Assembly (NCBI RefSeq): GCF_037176765.1 | Contig: NC_090023.1 | Location: 47,013,366 to 47,077,365, forward strand | DNA length: 64,000 nt | Source of the DNA: Anolis sagrei | Taxonomy: Eukaryota; Chordata; Lepidosauria; Squamata; Anolidae | Direction of reading: 5' to 3' | Shown: piece by piece, positions 42,304 to 57,200 of the stretch | Numbering within the stretch: the first letter of the stretch is position 1 | Layout of the letters: each line of letters starts with the position of its first letter | Notes under the pieces: generated by a model | Databases searched by the model: none | Told to the model about the DNA's origin: nothing | Seen by the model: the letters and a program-made list of their open reading frames with translations, nothing else | Translations under genes and position numbers: made by a program

Positions 42304-45300
42304 CTAGAAAAGAGATCATCATCAGTAAGAAACAAAGAACAATAACTATCTTAGAGCAAGGCTTCTTAAACTGTTTCGACTTGGGAGCCATTCCTGCCTG
42401 AGAAACTTTTACAAATTTACGTATACATGTATATAAAGTAGGTTCCCTTGCAAGGATATGCAAGGGAACCTTATAATTTTAATGTATTAAAATCAAGCAT
42501 TAATGCAAATAAATCAGCATTGCAAAACTTGATAACAGTCTGATTTTTCTTTTTATGGAGTACAGTTGAAGGACTAGGTAGCTATTTTTGAGACCCCAAC
42601 ACTGAACTAAGGGGACTCATTTGGGGCCAGGACCCACAGTTTAAGAAGTAGTGTTCTAGAAAGTAGGCATCTGAACATGCACTGTCAACAAGCAAGTTCT
42701 TTCAACTGTTCTTTTGCAGAGAGGGAAAAATGCTCATACCGCCTCTCTCCATTTCCATAAATAATTAATGCACTAGCATGTCAAAGAAATCCAAACAAAA
42801 GACAGTCAAATTCAGAGTGTATTAGCTAAGGAATACAGTATTCAACCACAACACCACAGTTAATAATTTTAAATTCATTATTGCACCAACTCTTAAACTT
42901 TGGCAGAGTTGAGCTAAATTAGAATGTTAGCACTATGCATCTGCCTTTCAAAATGATACAATAACACACATACCTAAACTTGCTCATTTGGTCATATAGA
43001 AAGGTGGCATCAAGCTCAAATACGTTTTAGCTTTTGAAACAAACAAGCACACTTGTAATTTTGGCACACTGATATCAACACCTCCTTTTAGCTCCTTATT
43101 TATTTGTTATTAATTAACTTTATCTATGCCTCACCTTTCCCCTGTGGGGACTGAAGGTGGACAAGAATTACATAGTCTAATGACAATTTAAAACAAAGCA
43201 AATACAAAAATTTCAAAAGAAATATTCGTGTGTAGATATAAAGTTAAAATACAATTAAAATATAACAAATTTGATTAAAATTGTAAGAGTCTGCAGCAAT
43301 TACGGGACACTTGGGCTTAAAGAAAATATGAAAAAATCAGTTGCATATGAATATCTATAACATAAAGACTAATGATTCTCTATTACGATTTTTATTAAAC
43401 ACATTTATGGCAAGTCTTAGAATAAGACAAAAATCTGTATTTCTAGTGTTTTAGGATGTAGTTAATAAGAACCTCTTTACAATTATTGTTTATTCTCCAT
43501 ATCTGTATCTTCACCATGGATAGAGACAATATTGTATATTCTCCATGGACAGAGACAACAACTGGAAACTAAAAGAAAATTCAGGTGTCACTTACTTTAC
43601 TGTACAGTTTTGTGGTCCTCCAAGAAAGACACAACTTGGTAAACTGCTGGAAATATTCTCATTTACATCTGCTATCCTGGATTCTGTGAAGAAGTTAGAT
43701 GTGACAAATAAAGTAAATGTCCCACTAAGAATTTTGGAAGTAAAGGTATCTTAAAAGATAAAAGATGAAGCCTTTTGTCATAGCAAAGCATATAAATAAA
43801 AATGAATCAAACTCTGATTTTTTTAAAAAAAATCCTGTACCAAAAACAAAAAAGCAGGCTATGTAAACAGAAACAATATGAATGTGTGATGGTTTTTACT
43901 GTATTTTTTTAAGTGCTGCATGAGTTTAATTCAATTTTAATGTTTGCATTTTTTGCATATTTTAAATTGTATAGTAATGCTTTAATGTCAAGCTGCTTTG
44001 AATCCCCTTTGAGTGGATAAAGCGGGGTATAAATAAATATAATAGCAATAAAATACATTTCAATACTTTCTATTAATATCTTAGTTTCTTCAGTTTTCTC
44101 TAGTCAATATTGACTCCATGTCCAAACCCATTTTTCAGACAGCTTTTGTAGCTGTGATTTCCATTTTCATTATAGGAAAGGAGAGAAACACAACTGAAAG
44201 AAACTGGAAAACTGGCAACATTGAGTCAACCATCATCCATATCATGTTCTGATGTGGAGGGTTCACCCTCAAGGCAACATCTACTGAGTATCGAAGAGCC
44301 TACCTGTCCTATTGGTGCTTGGAGAAGTCAGAAACCTGTGATTCGAAGACACAGGGAATCCAGAATCCTGGAAATTATGCATTCAGTCATTAAAATGATG
44401 CAGTATTACAATACGGATTATGGATATACAGGGATTAGGGATAATCAATATTAGTAAACTCCTATTACAATATTAATAAACTTCAGCAGAGATTTCCCCC
44501 CAACTCTTAAAGCAGTAAATTTCCCTTTCTAGGGGCAGATTTTATCTAGCTTGCTGTTGTCTCACCCCTGTTCTTAATTACGGGTCATATGTAAGCCGTA
44601 TGTCTGTAACTCAGGGACTGCTTGTACTAGTATTCAAATACTAATGCTGTTGTGTATTAACTTTGACTGAAAACCAAGTTTTGGGTTTTTAAAAAAAAAC
44701 ATTGGGTAGACATATCAGTGTGATTTCGACTTTTATCATAGAAAGCATGTCCTTACCATTTGTGAAGTCCAACAGTTCATATTAGGGGTATACACTGTGA
44801 AAGTCATGTCAGTTTTTTGAAGATTATTTTTCCAGGAAGGAAGTTTTTGACAAATCACGTAAGGGTTATCAGATATGTTTTTAAATCTTTTTACGGGTGA
44901 ATACTTCAAGTCCTCACTGAAGAAGTTTGCTGCTCTTTTAATTCTGGAAACTACTGACACAGTTCTTACTGGGGAATTAATGAGAGCATTTACAGTTTCA
45001 GACATACGTAATCCTTCATACTTTCTTTTAAGGTTTTCTGCTCTCAGAAATGTCGGACTTTTGGGAAACTCTCCAGAACACAATTGTTGGTATATGCTAT
45101 CAAATGTATTGTTACATTTCTGATGGGGTTCTGAAGACACACCATTAAAACTAGATGTGCGTAATTTTGCAGACTTCCGTGGACTTGCACGCATATTTGA
45201 AAACGTAAGCGACTTGTGTAATATTGGAGAACACAGTTCCTCATACATTTTTTCAAATGCATCTTCACATTTCTGATGCGCTTTCCTGGGACTTCGGTTA

Positions 45301-48300
45301 ACAGGAAGCGATGATAGTGAATAACTCCGCTGTAATGAAATGGCTTTATTGAGTCTTTTATTTTCATGCTTCCCCAGTAATGTACTTGAAGTTTTTACTG
45401 GAGAAGGGTTGTTGTTTTGCAAATTGGAATTGGTAGTATCATTAAAGGACAAGCTTAAATATGAGGCACTCTTGAATGCGCTTGTGTTAATTTCCACAGG
45501 TTTATCTTCAATTGTTAGATTAAATACCCCTCCCGAATCTGCACTGTCAACTGCACAAGACACCTCAAGAGAATGGCTCAATTCTACAGAGTCTGAAGAT
45601 AATGGTGTGCATTTTGGTCTTCTGACCAGAAATGTTTCATCTGGAGAAATAGTTCTAGGAGAAATGGGAGTTTCTGTGCCATTTTGTCCCACATCTTCAG
45701 CATACGTATGCTCTTCCACGAAGCCAGAAGAGTTTATTTCCATGCTATTTGTATCACAGCATGAAGACACCACTCTAGTCACATAGTGCTCTGAAAACCC
45801 GGTTTGATGCTCACAATCATCAAAAGGACTGTTACTTCTCATATTTCTCATAGGCAGTTGATGTTTCTTCTGTTCTTCATCTGTTATTGTGAAGCTAGAT
45901 TTCAACTTTAATCGTCTGATGTTCCTTATTATCTCTTTGCTAGTATTAAGCTTTCCTTTCTTCAGGTGCCGATACTCATATTTGTTCGATCTGTTTAATG
46001 AACTAAAAGAGGCTTTATGCCACAGTCTGCTAAGTGTCTTCACCATGTTTGGATACAAATCTGCTATTGTGACGTTATTCCAAGAACAATGTTCATCTGC
46101 AGACTCATACATTTCCAAAAAGCTACTGAATCCACTATCGTTATTCCCCCAAAGGGAGTGATTTCTAGGGACCATGGTCCTATTGATTAAATTTGAGGTA
46201 TCTGGGTCAGACTGCTGATGACACAACAATGTAGAATGTCCATTTGAAGACAGCATTTCCTTCTTTAGGACCACATCAGGATGGCCTATTAGACAAAAAT
46301 TTTAAAATACGAGGTTATAATAGGCTCCACTTAATGTTTTTTAGAGTCTTAAATAACTCGCAAATCAGGACAGTAAATAAAGAGGGACAGTAAAAAAGCA
46401 GGGGAATTCTAGACAAGAATCAATCAAGGCCAGCTACCACCTCCTAACAAAGGATTCCCCAGGCAGCAACCAGCCAGGCTTTGAAGCTGCAAGGCCATTA
46501 AATGCTAATCAAGATTATTTATTGCAACATTCACACTGGCCTCAAGCAGACAAGAGTTTTTTCTCCCACTCTGGACATTCCACAGATATATAAACCTCAC
46601 TTGCCTAGTTTCCAACAGACCTCTCAACCTCTGAGGATGCCTGCCATAGATGTGAGCAAAACGTCAGGAGAGAATGCTTCTGGAACATGGCCATACAGCC
46701 CGTAAAACTCACAGCAACCCAGCAATCATTCTCATCCCTTTTGACACTGTGAAACTAGCTATTTTCTATATGTTTTCATAAGGGGCCATTATCTTGGCTA
46801 CATTTGGATTAAAGGTAATAATATAGATTTACTTTATGGGGGAAACCGCCCACTATATATACAGTAAACTCTTGGTTAACCAGCACCATGGAGACAGGTG
46901 AGTGACAAATAAATGTAGTTTCTGGCTGTTTGAGTTATTAACAAAAAACAAGTCTGCCTAATACTGTACCCTAAACTATACCATAAACTCTATATTGACT
47001 TGATATTAATAAAATTGTCTGCAAGGCAAATGAGGAATTTATTGGACTTTGTATTTTTGGCAAAGTTTGTTTTCCAACCAATATCTGACTTAATTAAATG
47101 CAGATAAGTTAAAAAAAAATCAATAAACTGTGTCTTAGAATAATCTTAGCATGACTCTCAAGAAATGATTACCATTTCTTTATTAAATTAATTGGACATG
47201 CAATATTTTCTGCTCAATACTATAAAATTTGCTTTATTATTCTTTGGTTAATCCCAACCAGAAAAAGATCCACTGAATCAGTTCTGAAGGGTGAGTCAAC
47301 ATGTAGATAAATCCAATTGATTCAATAATTTTATTCCAGTTACAACTAACAACAGGATTTAGGACTTCAATGTATTTCATCAAAACATTTACTTCTCTTT
47401 AAGAACTTGCTTTTTTACCAAAATATTTCACATTTTGTTATTATACTCACCACTCAAGGAGACATCATCTAAATCTTGGAAAGGAGGCTGCTGGTGACAA
47501 TCCATTGTTTTTGTTCTCACAACCTAAGTACAAATCCCCAAAGAAGGCACTTAGTATATGGAGAATAGATTTCCAGAATGGCTTGTGTCCGTAAAATAGT
47601 TCAACTATTTTTATTTGTGACATACATCTTATTTACCACTAGATGTTCGTTATTATAAGACTTCCCAAGGAGATTAGACAGTTGCCATCCCATTTCAAAC
47701 TGATGTGTCTGAACTACCGGTAGGCATGTGAATAAATTGAACCGGATTTCACTTCAAGTAAACAGAAGTTACTTCAGTTCACTAAGGCCCCTTCTACACT
47801 GACATATAAAATCCCACTTATCTGATTTGAACAGGATTACATGGCAGGGTAGACTCAGATAATTCAGTTCAAAGCAGGTAATGTGGATTGTCTGATTTGA
47901 TAATCTGGATTATATGGCAGTGTAGAAGGGGCCTACGTTTTTACTGCTCAGAAGGTTGTGCCCACACCTGTTATATGTAAGGCCTCTACATCCATTTCAA
48001 GAGATCTGTGCACACATTTGAGATGGATGTGCAGATATTGGACTTCCAATAGAAATAAATGGGAAGTCCATATAGTATGCCGTAGTTATACTGAAATCAT
48101 ACCATTCATTACAATCAGCAATGGTAACTGTATATGGAAAAACATTTTAATAAGAAAAGAAAAGAACAGTTGTTACCGTAAGCACTTTCGGAGCAGAGCT
48201 GCTACCTTCCTCCAACAACAAGTCCATTTCCACTCTGCATTTATTCTTCATAGGTGATCCAGAAGAGCACATGAGAGGAATACTCTTCTTTGTTATAAAA

Positions 48301-51203
48301 TAAATAAAATTTAGTTATTTTGATTATGCAAAAGGTTGGATCCAGAGTATGTAACCTGAACTTTATGCAAGACCAAGAACAAGCAACGAGAGTAAAGACA
48401 AAGATTCACCCAGAGGAAAAATGTTCTTACTATACATTAAGGGAACCACTGACCACAGAGGGAAGCTGATGAAGAAACACAACTTACAAACTATCTGCAG
48501 ACTCACTAATAAAATCCAATAAATGATATGTACAGCAAAGGACAAGAGGGATCCTCTCACATCTGCAGAAGTCTACCCTATATATACCATGCAGCTGTGG
48601 ACAAGTCTATATAGGAACCACCAAACGCGGCATTGCCCAAAGACGAATCAAGGAACTTGAAAGGCACTGCAGACCAATTCAACCAATGAAGTCAGCCATA
48701 GCAGAGCACCTGATGAACCGACCACTCTAACAACTACCATGTCAGACTACAGAGAGAAGCTATTAAAATCCACAAACATGTTGACAGTTTCAACAGAAAG
48801 GAGGAAACCATGAAAATGAACAAAATCTGGCTACCAGTTTTTTAAAAACTCTAAAATCAGGACAGTAAATAAAGAGCAACACTCAAAAATCAGGGGAAAT
48901 CCAGACAGGAATCAATCAGGGCTAGCTAACACCTCCTAACTAAGGATTCCCCCAGGCAGCAATCAGCCAGGCTTTGAAGCTGAAAGGCATTAAATGCTAA
49001 TCAAGGTGGCTATTTGAAACATTAACACTTGCCTCAAGCAGACCCCTCAACCGCTGAAGATGCCAGCCATAGATGTGGGCAAAATGTCAGGAGAGAATGC
49101 TTCTAGAACATGGCCATACAGTCCAGAAAGCTCACAAAAACCCAGTGATTCTGGTCATGAAAGCCTTCGACAACACACTGAACTTCATTCCCACAGAATC
49201 ACTGATAATTCAAAGTTTTCATTGTTATTCAATTCTAACCCAATTTCAACTAGCATATTCTAGATTCAAACAGAATATATTTTGACAAACAGTGAATAAT
49301 TAAAATTAATTACAAGCAGCAACAAGAATACATTTACCAACCTATAATCACAAACTGAAGATTTTTAGATGCCAGTAATACAAGTTTACTTCTGGGAGGT
49401 TCACCTCAGTAATAAGTGTGTCTTCGTAGTCAATGAATAGGTACAAGCTAAACTTAGAATTCTAAGAAAAGTTAGACTATTACAACAGATAAAGTTTCTA
49501 TTGTAATTTTATATTGCTAATGCATTTATATGTTTTTTTCTTTTATTATTATGTAATTATGATGTTGTTGTTTGTTGTTTCTGGTTTTACTCTGTTGTAA
49601 TTTGTTAGTTGGGCCTGGCCTCATATAAGGCGCCCCGAGTCCCCGTTGGGGGAGATGGTGGCGGGGTATAAATAAAGTTTATTATTATTATTATTATTAT
49701 TATTGAATTTACTTGTGTAGTGGTTAGAAAGGAACTGAATAAGAACTAAGACAGACACTAAATGGATTCAAATGGAAGTAGTGTTTTCTAACAAATGGTT
49801 GAAATCTGAAAACAATATATGTGATGTAAGACCAGAAAGAACCTATATTACATATACCATCTTAGGTTTTCTATTACATAAGAGTGGGATACTTTTTGCT
49901 GTAGACGGTGATGATAAAGATTTCTGGTTAGATTATACAATGTTATAATAAAAAGGCTCATAAAAGCTCTGTATTTTTATTTTACATTTCCCTGGAAAAT
50001 TATAAGCATTATAATCTGAAAAACAATTTCTCCAGGTGGTCTTATTTTTGGTCACTTTTCAAAGAACAGCATTTGGGGAGGAGGCAAAAGCATCTAAGCA
50101 AAACATTAGTTCACCTTGAAATATAGAGAAATGTTACCTTGATAGATATGCTTTCCATGTGTCTTTTAATGGATGACAGCTCAACATTGCTCTGGTGATC
50201 TACAGTTCAAAGTTCATCAAGAAATGTTTTAGGCAGGATAACTAATATCTACATGTTATCGTCATTTTAAAGAACCCCCCCCCCCCATTTCTTTAGCAAG
50301 TCAATATTTTAAGGAGAATTAACTCGCTGAAAGAACTTGAAGCCATGTCATCTATGTATAATTATATAGCCGTACCCAGCATTCACAAAAAAGTGATAAG
50401 AACACAAAGGCCCTGCCCCCTTCATCATTGCTCTCTACATGTGAAGAGTTAAGAACCTGAAGAAAACAGATGATCAACACAGGATTTTGAATTCTGTTTT
50501 TTAAAAGATTTCCAATTGTGTGGAGAATCTTCATCCGCATTACAGGTTCCCATTTTCAGATTGTGACTCTCCATGTAAGAAGAGCAATAACAGAAAAGGC
50601 AGGCTTACATGCATGACTTGCAGAACAGCTGGCAATGCCAACATTAAAAGTAAAGGGATAGTGATGCAGTCAAGTTTGTTCCATGTCAGCTAAAGAAAAG
50701 CCAGTCTGTAATAACTTTTATTACTGTAATAACTTTTTTCTGTAATAACTTTATTACAGAAAAAGTTATTTCTGTAATAACTTTTCTTTTAGTTAGGGAA
50801 AATTTCATTTGCTATTGGTTTATGATAACAACAAAGGGCAGAAGGGGGTGTGATAGGGAAAAAAGACACATTGGATAAATATAGTTGTTTGAAATGACTC
50901 TTTAGTTCCATTTAGACAGCTACTTGGATCTAGCAATTGACATGTTAATAGGCAGGTACTTAGTATATAGATGGCAACCATCTCATATTCATGATCATTA
51001 CTTAGTCACAACTATGACACTATTGCTATGATTGTAACTTGGAATCAGCTGCCGGCATTTGGAACATGACTTTTTAGGGACTTGGATCATTAGAATTTAC
51101 CGTATATATTCAAGTATAAGCTGGGGTTTCCAGCCCTTTTTTAAGGCTGAACCGCCCCCCCCCCCTTTCAGCTTATACTCGAGTCAGTTATTTATTATTT
51201 TGC

Positions 51204-51242
<39 letters not shown>

Positions 51243-54200
51243 ACTTAATATTTTACTCTATTTATTATTATTACATTTACATTACATTACTGTATTATTA
51301 TTTTATTACATTTATTATGATATTTATAATGTTTCTCTATTTTATTATTACATTTATTTTACTCTTGATTATTGATATTAGATTATTTTATCTATTTATT
51401 ACATTTATCATTTTACTCTATTTTTATTATTACATTTATTATTTTACTCTCTTTATTATTATTGCAAGGATACATAAGCACATTACCTTGATGAAGGTTA
51501 GAATAATTGTTTAATCAGAATTGGACAGTCTTATCTTAAATTACAGTTTTATGTAAATATTCAAAACATTGAATCTACTGATGCCTAAAATAATGTAATT
51601 TTATTGGTATCTATTTTTATTTTGAAATTTTCCAGTAGCTGCTGCATTTCCCACCCTCAGCTTATACTTGAGTCAATACGTTTTCTCATTTTTTGTGGGG
51701 AAAATTAGGTGCCTTGGCTTATATTCGGGTCGGCTTAAACTCAAGCATATACGATAGTTAACTAAACTTAGTTAAGCATATTTCACAAAGCAGCTAATGT
51801 AGAATGCTAGACCTAGTTATTTCAGATAAAACTTACTAAAGCATTATTTGAACAATCAGACTTGGAAGAAAACAAAGAACATTTTATTCTATTTTAATTT
51901 GCCATACCTGTATTAAGATGACTCTCTCCACACAGCTCTGTTTCAAATGACTGTTAAAAACAAATATTAGTTTAAAGATTAGACTAAAATATTGATATTC
52001 TATGAAAACAAAAACAACATTTTGTTCCAACTCAGCTACAGTATTCAAATTTCACTATTTATAATAGAAAACTGCCCATTCACCCAATTAAATGAATGTA
52101 TTTTTCTTTCTCCATTTTTGAAAACATGTGAGCATTTTTAAAGATACTCACCCACACAAAAGTTTTCATTATACTGCAGTACTGTCACTTATTTTTTATT
52201 CACTGACCAACTTTTGGCAATTATCCTGATTAGCTGGGAAATATATGTTTAAAGATACTAAAGTTTCATTATGTTGGAGTTTCTAATAAATGTCTTCATA
52301 CCTCACTGGGAAAGAAAGGCAATTTAAGATTATATTCTTCAAATGCTGAGTATTAGTAGAACAAGCACTAGGGCTGGGCAACCACGGAAAAATTTGTTTC
52401 TAAACTCGATTCGTTTTTAGGGGGTTTTTGCGTTTCAATTTTTAAAAGAATTCCGAAATTTTCCTCAAATTTTTTTCAATATTTACGAAATTTCGTAAAT
52501 TACGAATCAATTACGAATCGATTTTGAAACAATTATGAATCGATTCGTTAATGGCGGGCGCGATCGCGCAATACGCTAAAAAAACCTCCAAATGGGACAG
52601 GAAGCTTCCCTCTCCCTCTGTTGTTGACTGTTGGTGTGATTTTTTTTTTCCACTGAGAAAACAAACAGCAACCCTAAAACTTGCACCAGACATGCGGAAA
52701 TAATAACAAAACGATTTCGAATCAATTACGAATTGATTTCGAAACAATTACGAAACGAATTGAAAAAAATCGTTTCGCTTCGTTATAAAAAAATAACGAA
52801 TTAATAACGAATTACGAAATTAACGAATGAAATCGCCCAGCCCTAACAAGCACATCTATTTCAAAATTGCGTACACACACACCCGCACACATCTATAAAA
52901 TTTAAGTAATTTCTAAACTATTGCAAATGAAGTACTATTTTTTAAAAAAACACACTAAAATTACATGGAAAGTGTTATTAAGAAAACAACTTTTAAGAGT
53001 ATTCTGAATGCAATTTTAAAAATACTACTTTTAATTTTTCTTACTTTTATATTCAAAACAATGTTTAGTGTTGAGTTTAATTTTAATGTTGATGTCTTGT
53101 AAATTTAATTATATTTGTTTACAATTGTAAGCTTTCTTAAATTCTAGTTTTGGGTTATAAATAAAAATAAACAACTGCTCCCCTCTTGGCTTGGATATAC
53201 ATATAATACATTGCATGGAACAGAGGTAGGGTACGATTTTCTGTTGTTAAATTATTTACCAAAACATACCTTATAGGCGTCACACTCCTCGTTTTGAAAG
53301 TCAGAAGCCTGCTGCTTTTGTGTTTCTTAATTAGAAGAAAAGGAAAATTCTTGATTAGATTTATGCAGGTGAAAAGAAATGTTCCTTTAAGGTCAGTTCA
53401 CACATGCAAACCAACCTCTTATTTCCTCCACGTGAGTTCTCTGTCATATTAAATCAGGGGTCCCCAAACAGAGGGCCAGGTCATGAATGAATTCCTATGC
53501 ACACTGCACATATCTTATTTGTAGTGCAAAAAACCCGCTTAAAAACAATACAATAATTAAAAAGAACAATTTTAACAAATATAAGCTTATTAATATTTCA
53601 ATGGGAAGTGTGGGCCTGCTTTTGGCTGATGAGATAGGATTGTTGTTGTTGTGTGCTTTCAAGTTGTTTCAGACCTAGGTTGACCCTGAGCGATGGCCGG
53701 GTAAATGACCTTGGAGGGCCGCATCCGGCCCCTAGGCCTTAGTTTAAGGACCCCTGTATTAAGTAGAAAGCAATTTACAATCAAAATTTTTTACTATTTG
53801 TAAAAATAGTAAAAACTTTGGTTTGGTTTGGAGACAGATACTGAAAAAGATGAAGAAAATGATAATAAATCATCATACTCCACCTAAAGCTAGTTATGTT
53901 TCAAAACCTTTCTTACCTATGTTTTCTTGACGTTGAACAGTGACCTGCAAGTTTAAAAAACAGATATTTCAGTCTATGTTTTACTTTAGAGTCATAGAGT
54001 TGGAAGAGACCTTGTGGGCCCTCCAGTCCAACTCCCTGCCAAGAAGCAGAAAAATCGCATTCAAAGCACCTCGGCAGATGGCCCTCCAGCCTGTTTAAAA
54101 GCCTCCAAAGAAAGCCTCCACCACAGTCCGGGGCAGAGATCCACTGCTGAACAGCTCTCATAGTTAGGAAGTTCTTCCTAATGTTCAGGTGGAATCTTCC

Positions 54201-57200
54201 TGTACTTTGAAGCCATTGTTCTGCATTCTAGTCTCCAGGGCAGCAGGAAAAAAGCCTCCTCCAATGACTTCCTTTACTTATTTATACACAGCCATCATAT
54301 CTCATCTTAGCCTTATCTTCTGCAGGCTAAACATGCCAAGCTCTTTAAGCCACTCCTCATAGGGCTTGTTCTTCAGACCTTTGATCATTTTAATCGCCCT
54401 TCTCTGGACACATTCCAGCTTGTCAAAATCTGTCAATTGCAGTGCTCTGAACTGGACACAGTATTCCAGGTGTGGTCTGACCAAGACAGACTAGAAGGGT
54501 AGCACAACTTCCTTAGATTCGACAAAGGACATCTTATTTTTCAAATGCAATGATGGCATGCTTTGCTTGAAATGTCTTCAAATGCACAATCACATCTTAT
54601 TATTAAGTAATATTAAATAGGGTACATTTGCTAGTTGGAGGCATAGGATGCTCTTGTCATAGTTTTCACTTGGCATCACTATACAACTAAAGTTCCTTTG
54701 CTGAGATGTCTTCCTTAGTTTAAACATGATGAAACAGAATATATTTGTAATCTTTGCAGGTTAATATAGAAACAAGAAAGGTATTAATCAAATTTTGGTG
54801 TCTCAGAAGGTTCAGGCCAAGAACAGAGGGATCTACAAAAAGATTTGAAACATTTCCACATGTTGACATCCCAAACACCTGGAGGGTCAAAGCTTGCCCA
54901 TGCCTGTCCTATATTGAGCATTCCCTGTGAATATGAAGAAACCAAAATTAATCCTAATCCCTAGAAGCTCAGAAGAACTTGGTGGCGTGGAGCGCTTGGA
55001 TCCAGTTCCAATTGGCTCATGATCTATGGCCTTTCCTGGCAGAAATAGTATAGCCACAATGATCCAGGCACTGGTAACTAACTGATGAGTCTACCCCAAT
55101 GCACTCTCTGCTGGGCTACACTTTAAGATGACTGTGAAACCAGAGCTAGTGCAAAATGCAAAAACTAGACTGATCACTGGAATTCCATTCACTCTGTTCT
55201 GAAAATATTGCACTGATTGCCAATATATTTGCATTCTGAATTCAAAATTCTAGCCAATATCATTAAAGCCCTAAATATAATTTTTTTGGTGGAAGCTATC
55301 GAGATACCCCCCTTTTAAACCCCGCTGGGAAAATCCTCATAAGAATCCTTGCAAACTGCCTTCTACCTATCTCAGAAGACACTCTCCCTGAATTCCTCTC
55401 CAGACGAACAGTGGATATGATCACTGCATGACAGCTCCAAGAAAAATGTAGCAAACAAAACCAACTTCTGTGTATTGCATTCATTAACCTTGCAAAGGCA
55501 TTCTGCATAGTGAATCGCAATGCTCTCCTAAAAACCAGATACTCTGAGAAATTTGTGAACATCTTGTGGCTCCACTATGATGACAACAGTCTTGGACAGC
55601 AAAGGCTCCCAAAGTGACCCATTTAAGATGGAATCAGGTGTCAAACAGGGAAGTGTTACTGCCCCAACCTTATTCTCCATCTTTATAGCTATGATTCTGC
55701 ATCTTGTATTGTCGAAGGCTTTCATGCACTGCAGGCTGCTTCAACCAGAGAAGTCAGCCATAGCAGAGCACCTGATGAATCAACCTGGACACAGCATATT
55801 ATTTGAGAACACAGAAATGCTGGACCACTCTCACAACCACCATGTCAGACTACACAGAGAAGCCATTGAAATCCACAAGCATGTGGACAATTTCAACAGA
55901 CAGGAAGAAACCATGAAAATGAATAAAATCTGGCTACCAGTATTAAAAAACTCAAAAATTACAACAGCAAAACAACAGAGAGTAAACAATCAGGCACATC
56001 AAATCACCTCTCAAAGAAAGATTCCCCCAGGCACTTCCAAGCTATTAAATGCTAATCAAGGTGGTCAGTTGAAACATTCACACCTAGCTCCAGCAGACAA
56101 AAGTCCTTTGTCCCACGCTGGTCTTTCCACAGATATATAAATCCATTTTCCTACTTCCAACAGACCTCACTACCTCTGAGGATGCTTCCCATAGATGCAG
56201 GCGAAACGTCAGGAGAAAATGCCTCTAGAACATGGCCATATAGCCCGGAAAACCTACAACAACCCATTCTGCATCTTGTTGATAAGAAACTTCCCACAGG
56301 GTGACAGAGAAGGGTGACTAAAATTATCAAGGGTATGGGGAACAAGTCCTATGAAGAGTGAATTAAACAACTGGGCATGTTTAGTCTGCAGAAGAGAAGG
56401 CTGAGAGGAGACCTGACAGCCGTGTATAAATATGTGGGGGTAAGTCATAAGGGGAGGAGGGAGCAAGCTTGTTTTCTCCTGCCCTAGAGACTAGGACACT
56501 GAACAGTGGTTTCAAAGTAAAGGAAAGGAGATTTCATCTGAACATTAGGAAGAACTTCCTGACTGTGAGAGATGTTCAGCAGTGGAACTCTCTGCCCTGA
56601 AGTGTGGTGGAGGCTCCTTCTTTGGAGGCTTTGAAACAGAGACTGGATGGCCATCTGTCAGGGGTGCTTTGAATGTGATTTTCTTGCTTCTTGACTGGGG
56701 GTTGGACTGGATGGTCCATGAGGTCTCTTCCAAATCTATGGTTCTACGATTCTATAGGAGAAGGCCTTTTTCTGCAGTTGCAACTTGGTTGTGGAATACC
56801 TTCCCTCTAGAGTTATTTTAGTACCAAGTTAAAGTCACCTGTTTACAAAAGTGTTCAGGTCAACTAATTCTGTACAGATTGCACGTGTTTTGGGGTTATA
56901 TTATTCAGTTTGCATTTAAAAGATAATGAGAAATCCATTTTTTTCCTCTGAAGGCATGCTGCAGTTTTTCATAGTAAAAATAATAATAGAGTAACAAGTA
57001 CCATGTAGACCAAAATGTATGGTTCCAGACATGTTTTTTTCATTTCTCAACATTATCACAACACAGAATACAGTATTACCTAGAAATTGGATGCATAAGA
57101 ATATATTCATTGCCAGTTACACATTTTTAAATACCTTACAAGATCGACCTATAATTTCAGAGCTTGACTCTTCTCCCCAAACCTTTTCCCCTAGAAATAA

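Noticed and set aside
43545-44454. A possible + strand gene with exons 43551-43745 and 44176-44454
   Set aside because: The frames show no homology. The opposite strand offers phase-perfect small exons that extend HJURP to a stop and poly(A) signal.
51059-51514. A 151-codon + strand protein with many Leu, Tyr and Ile residues, membrane-like
   Set aside because: It is a translation of a TTA/TTATT microsatellite inside a TIR element.
55577-56140. A 187-codon open frame as one protein
   Set aside because: It runs from an RT-bearing LINE fragment through a target duplication into a Penelope-like insertion. The fusion is accidental.
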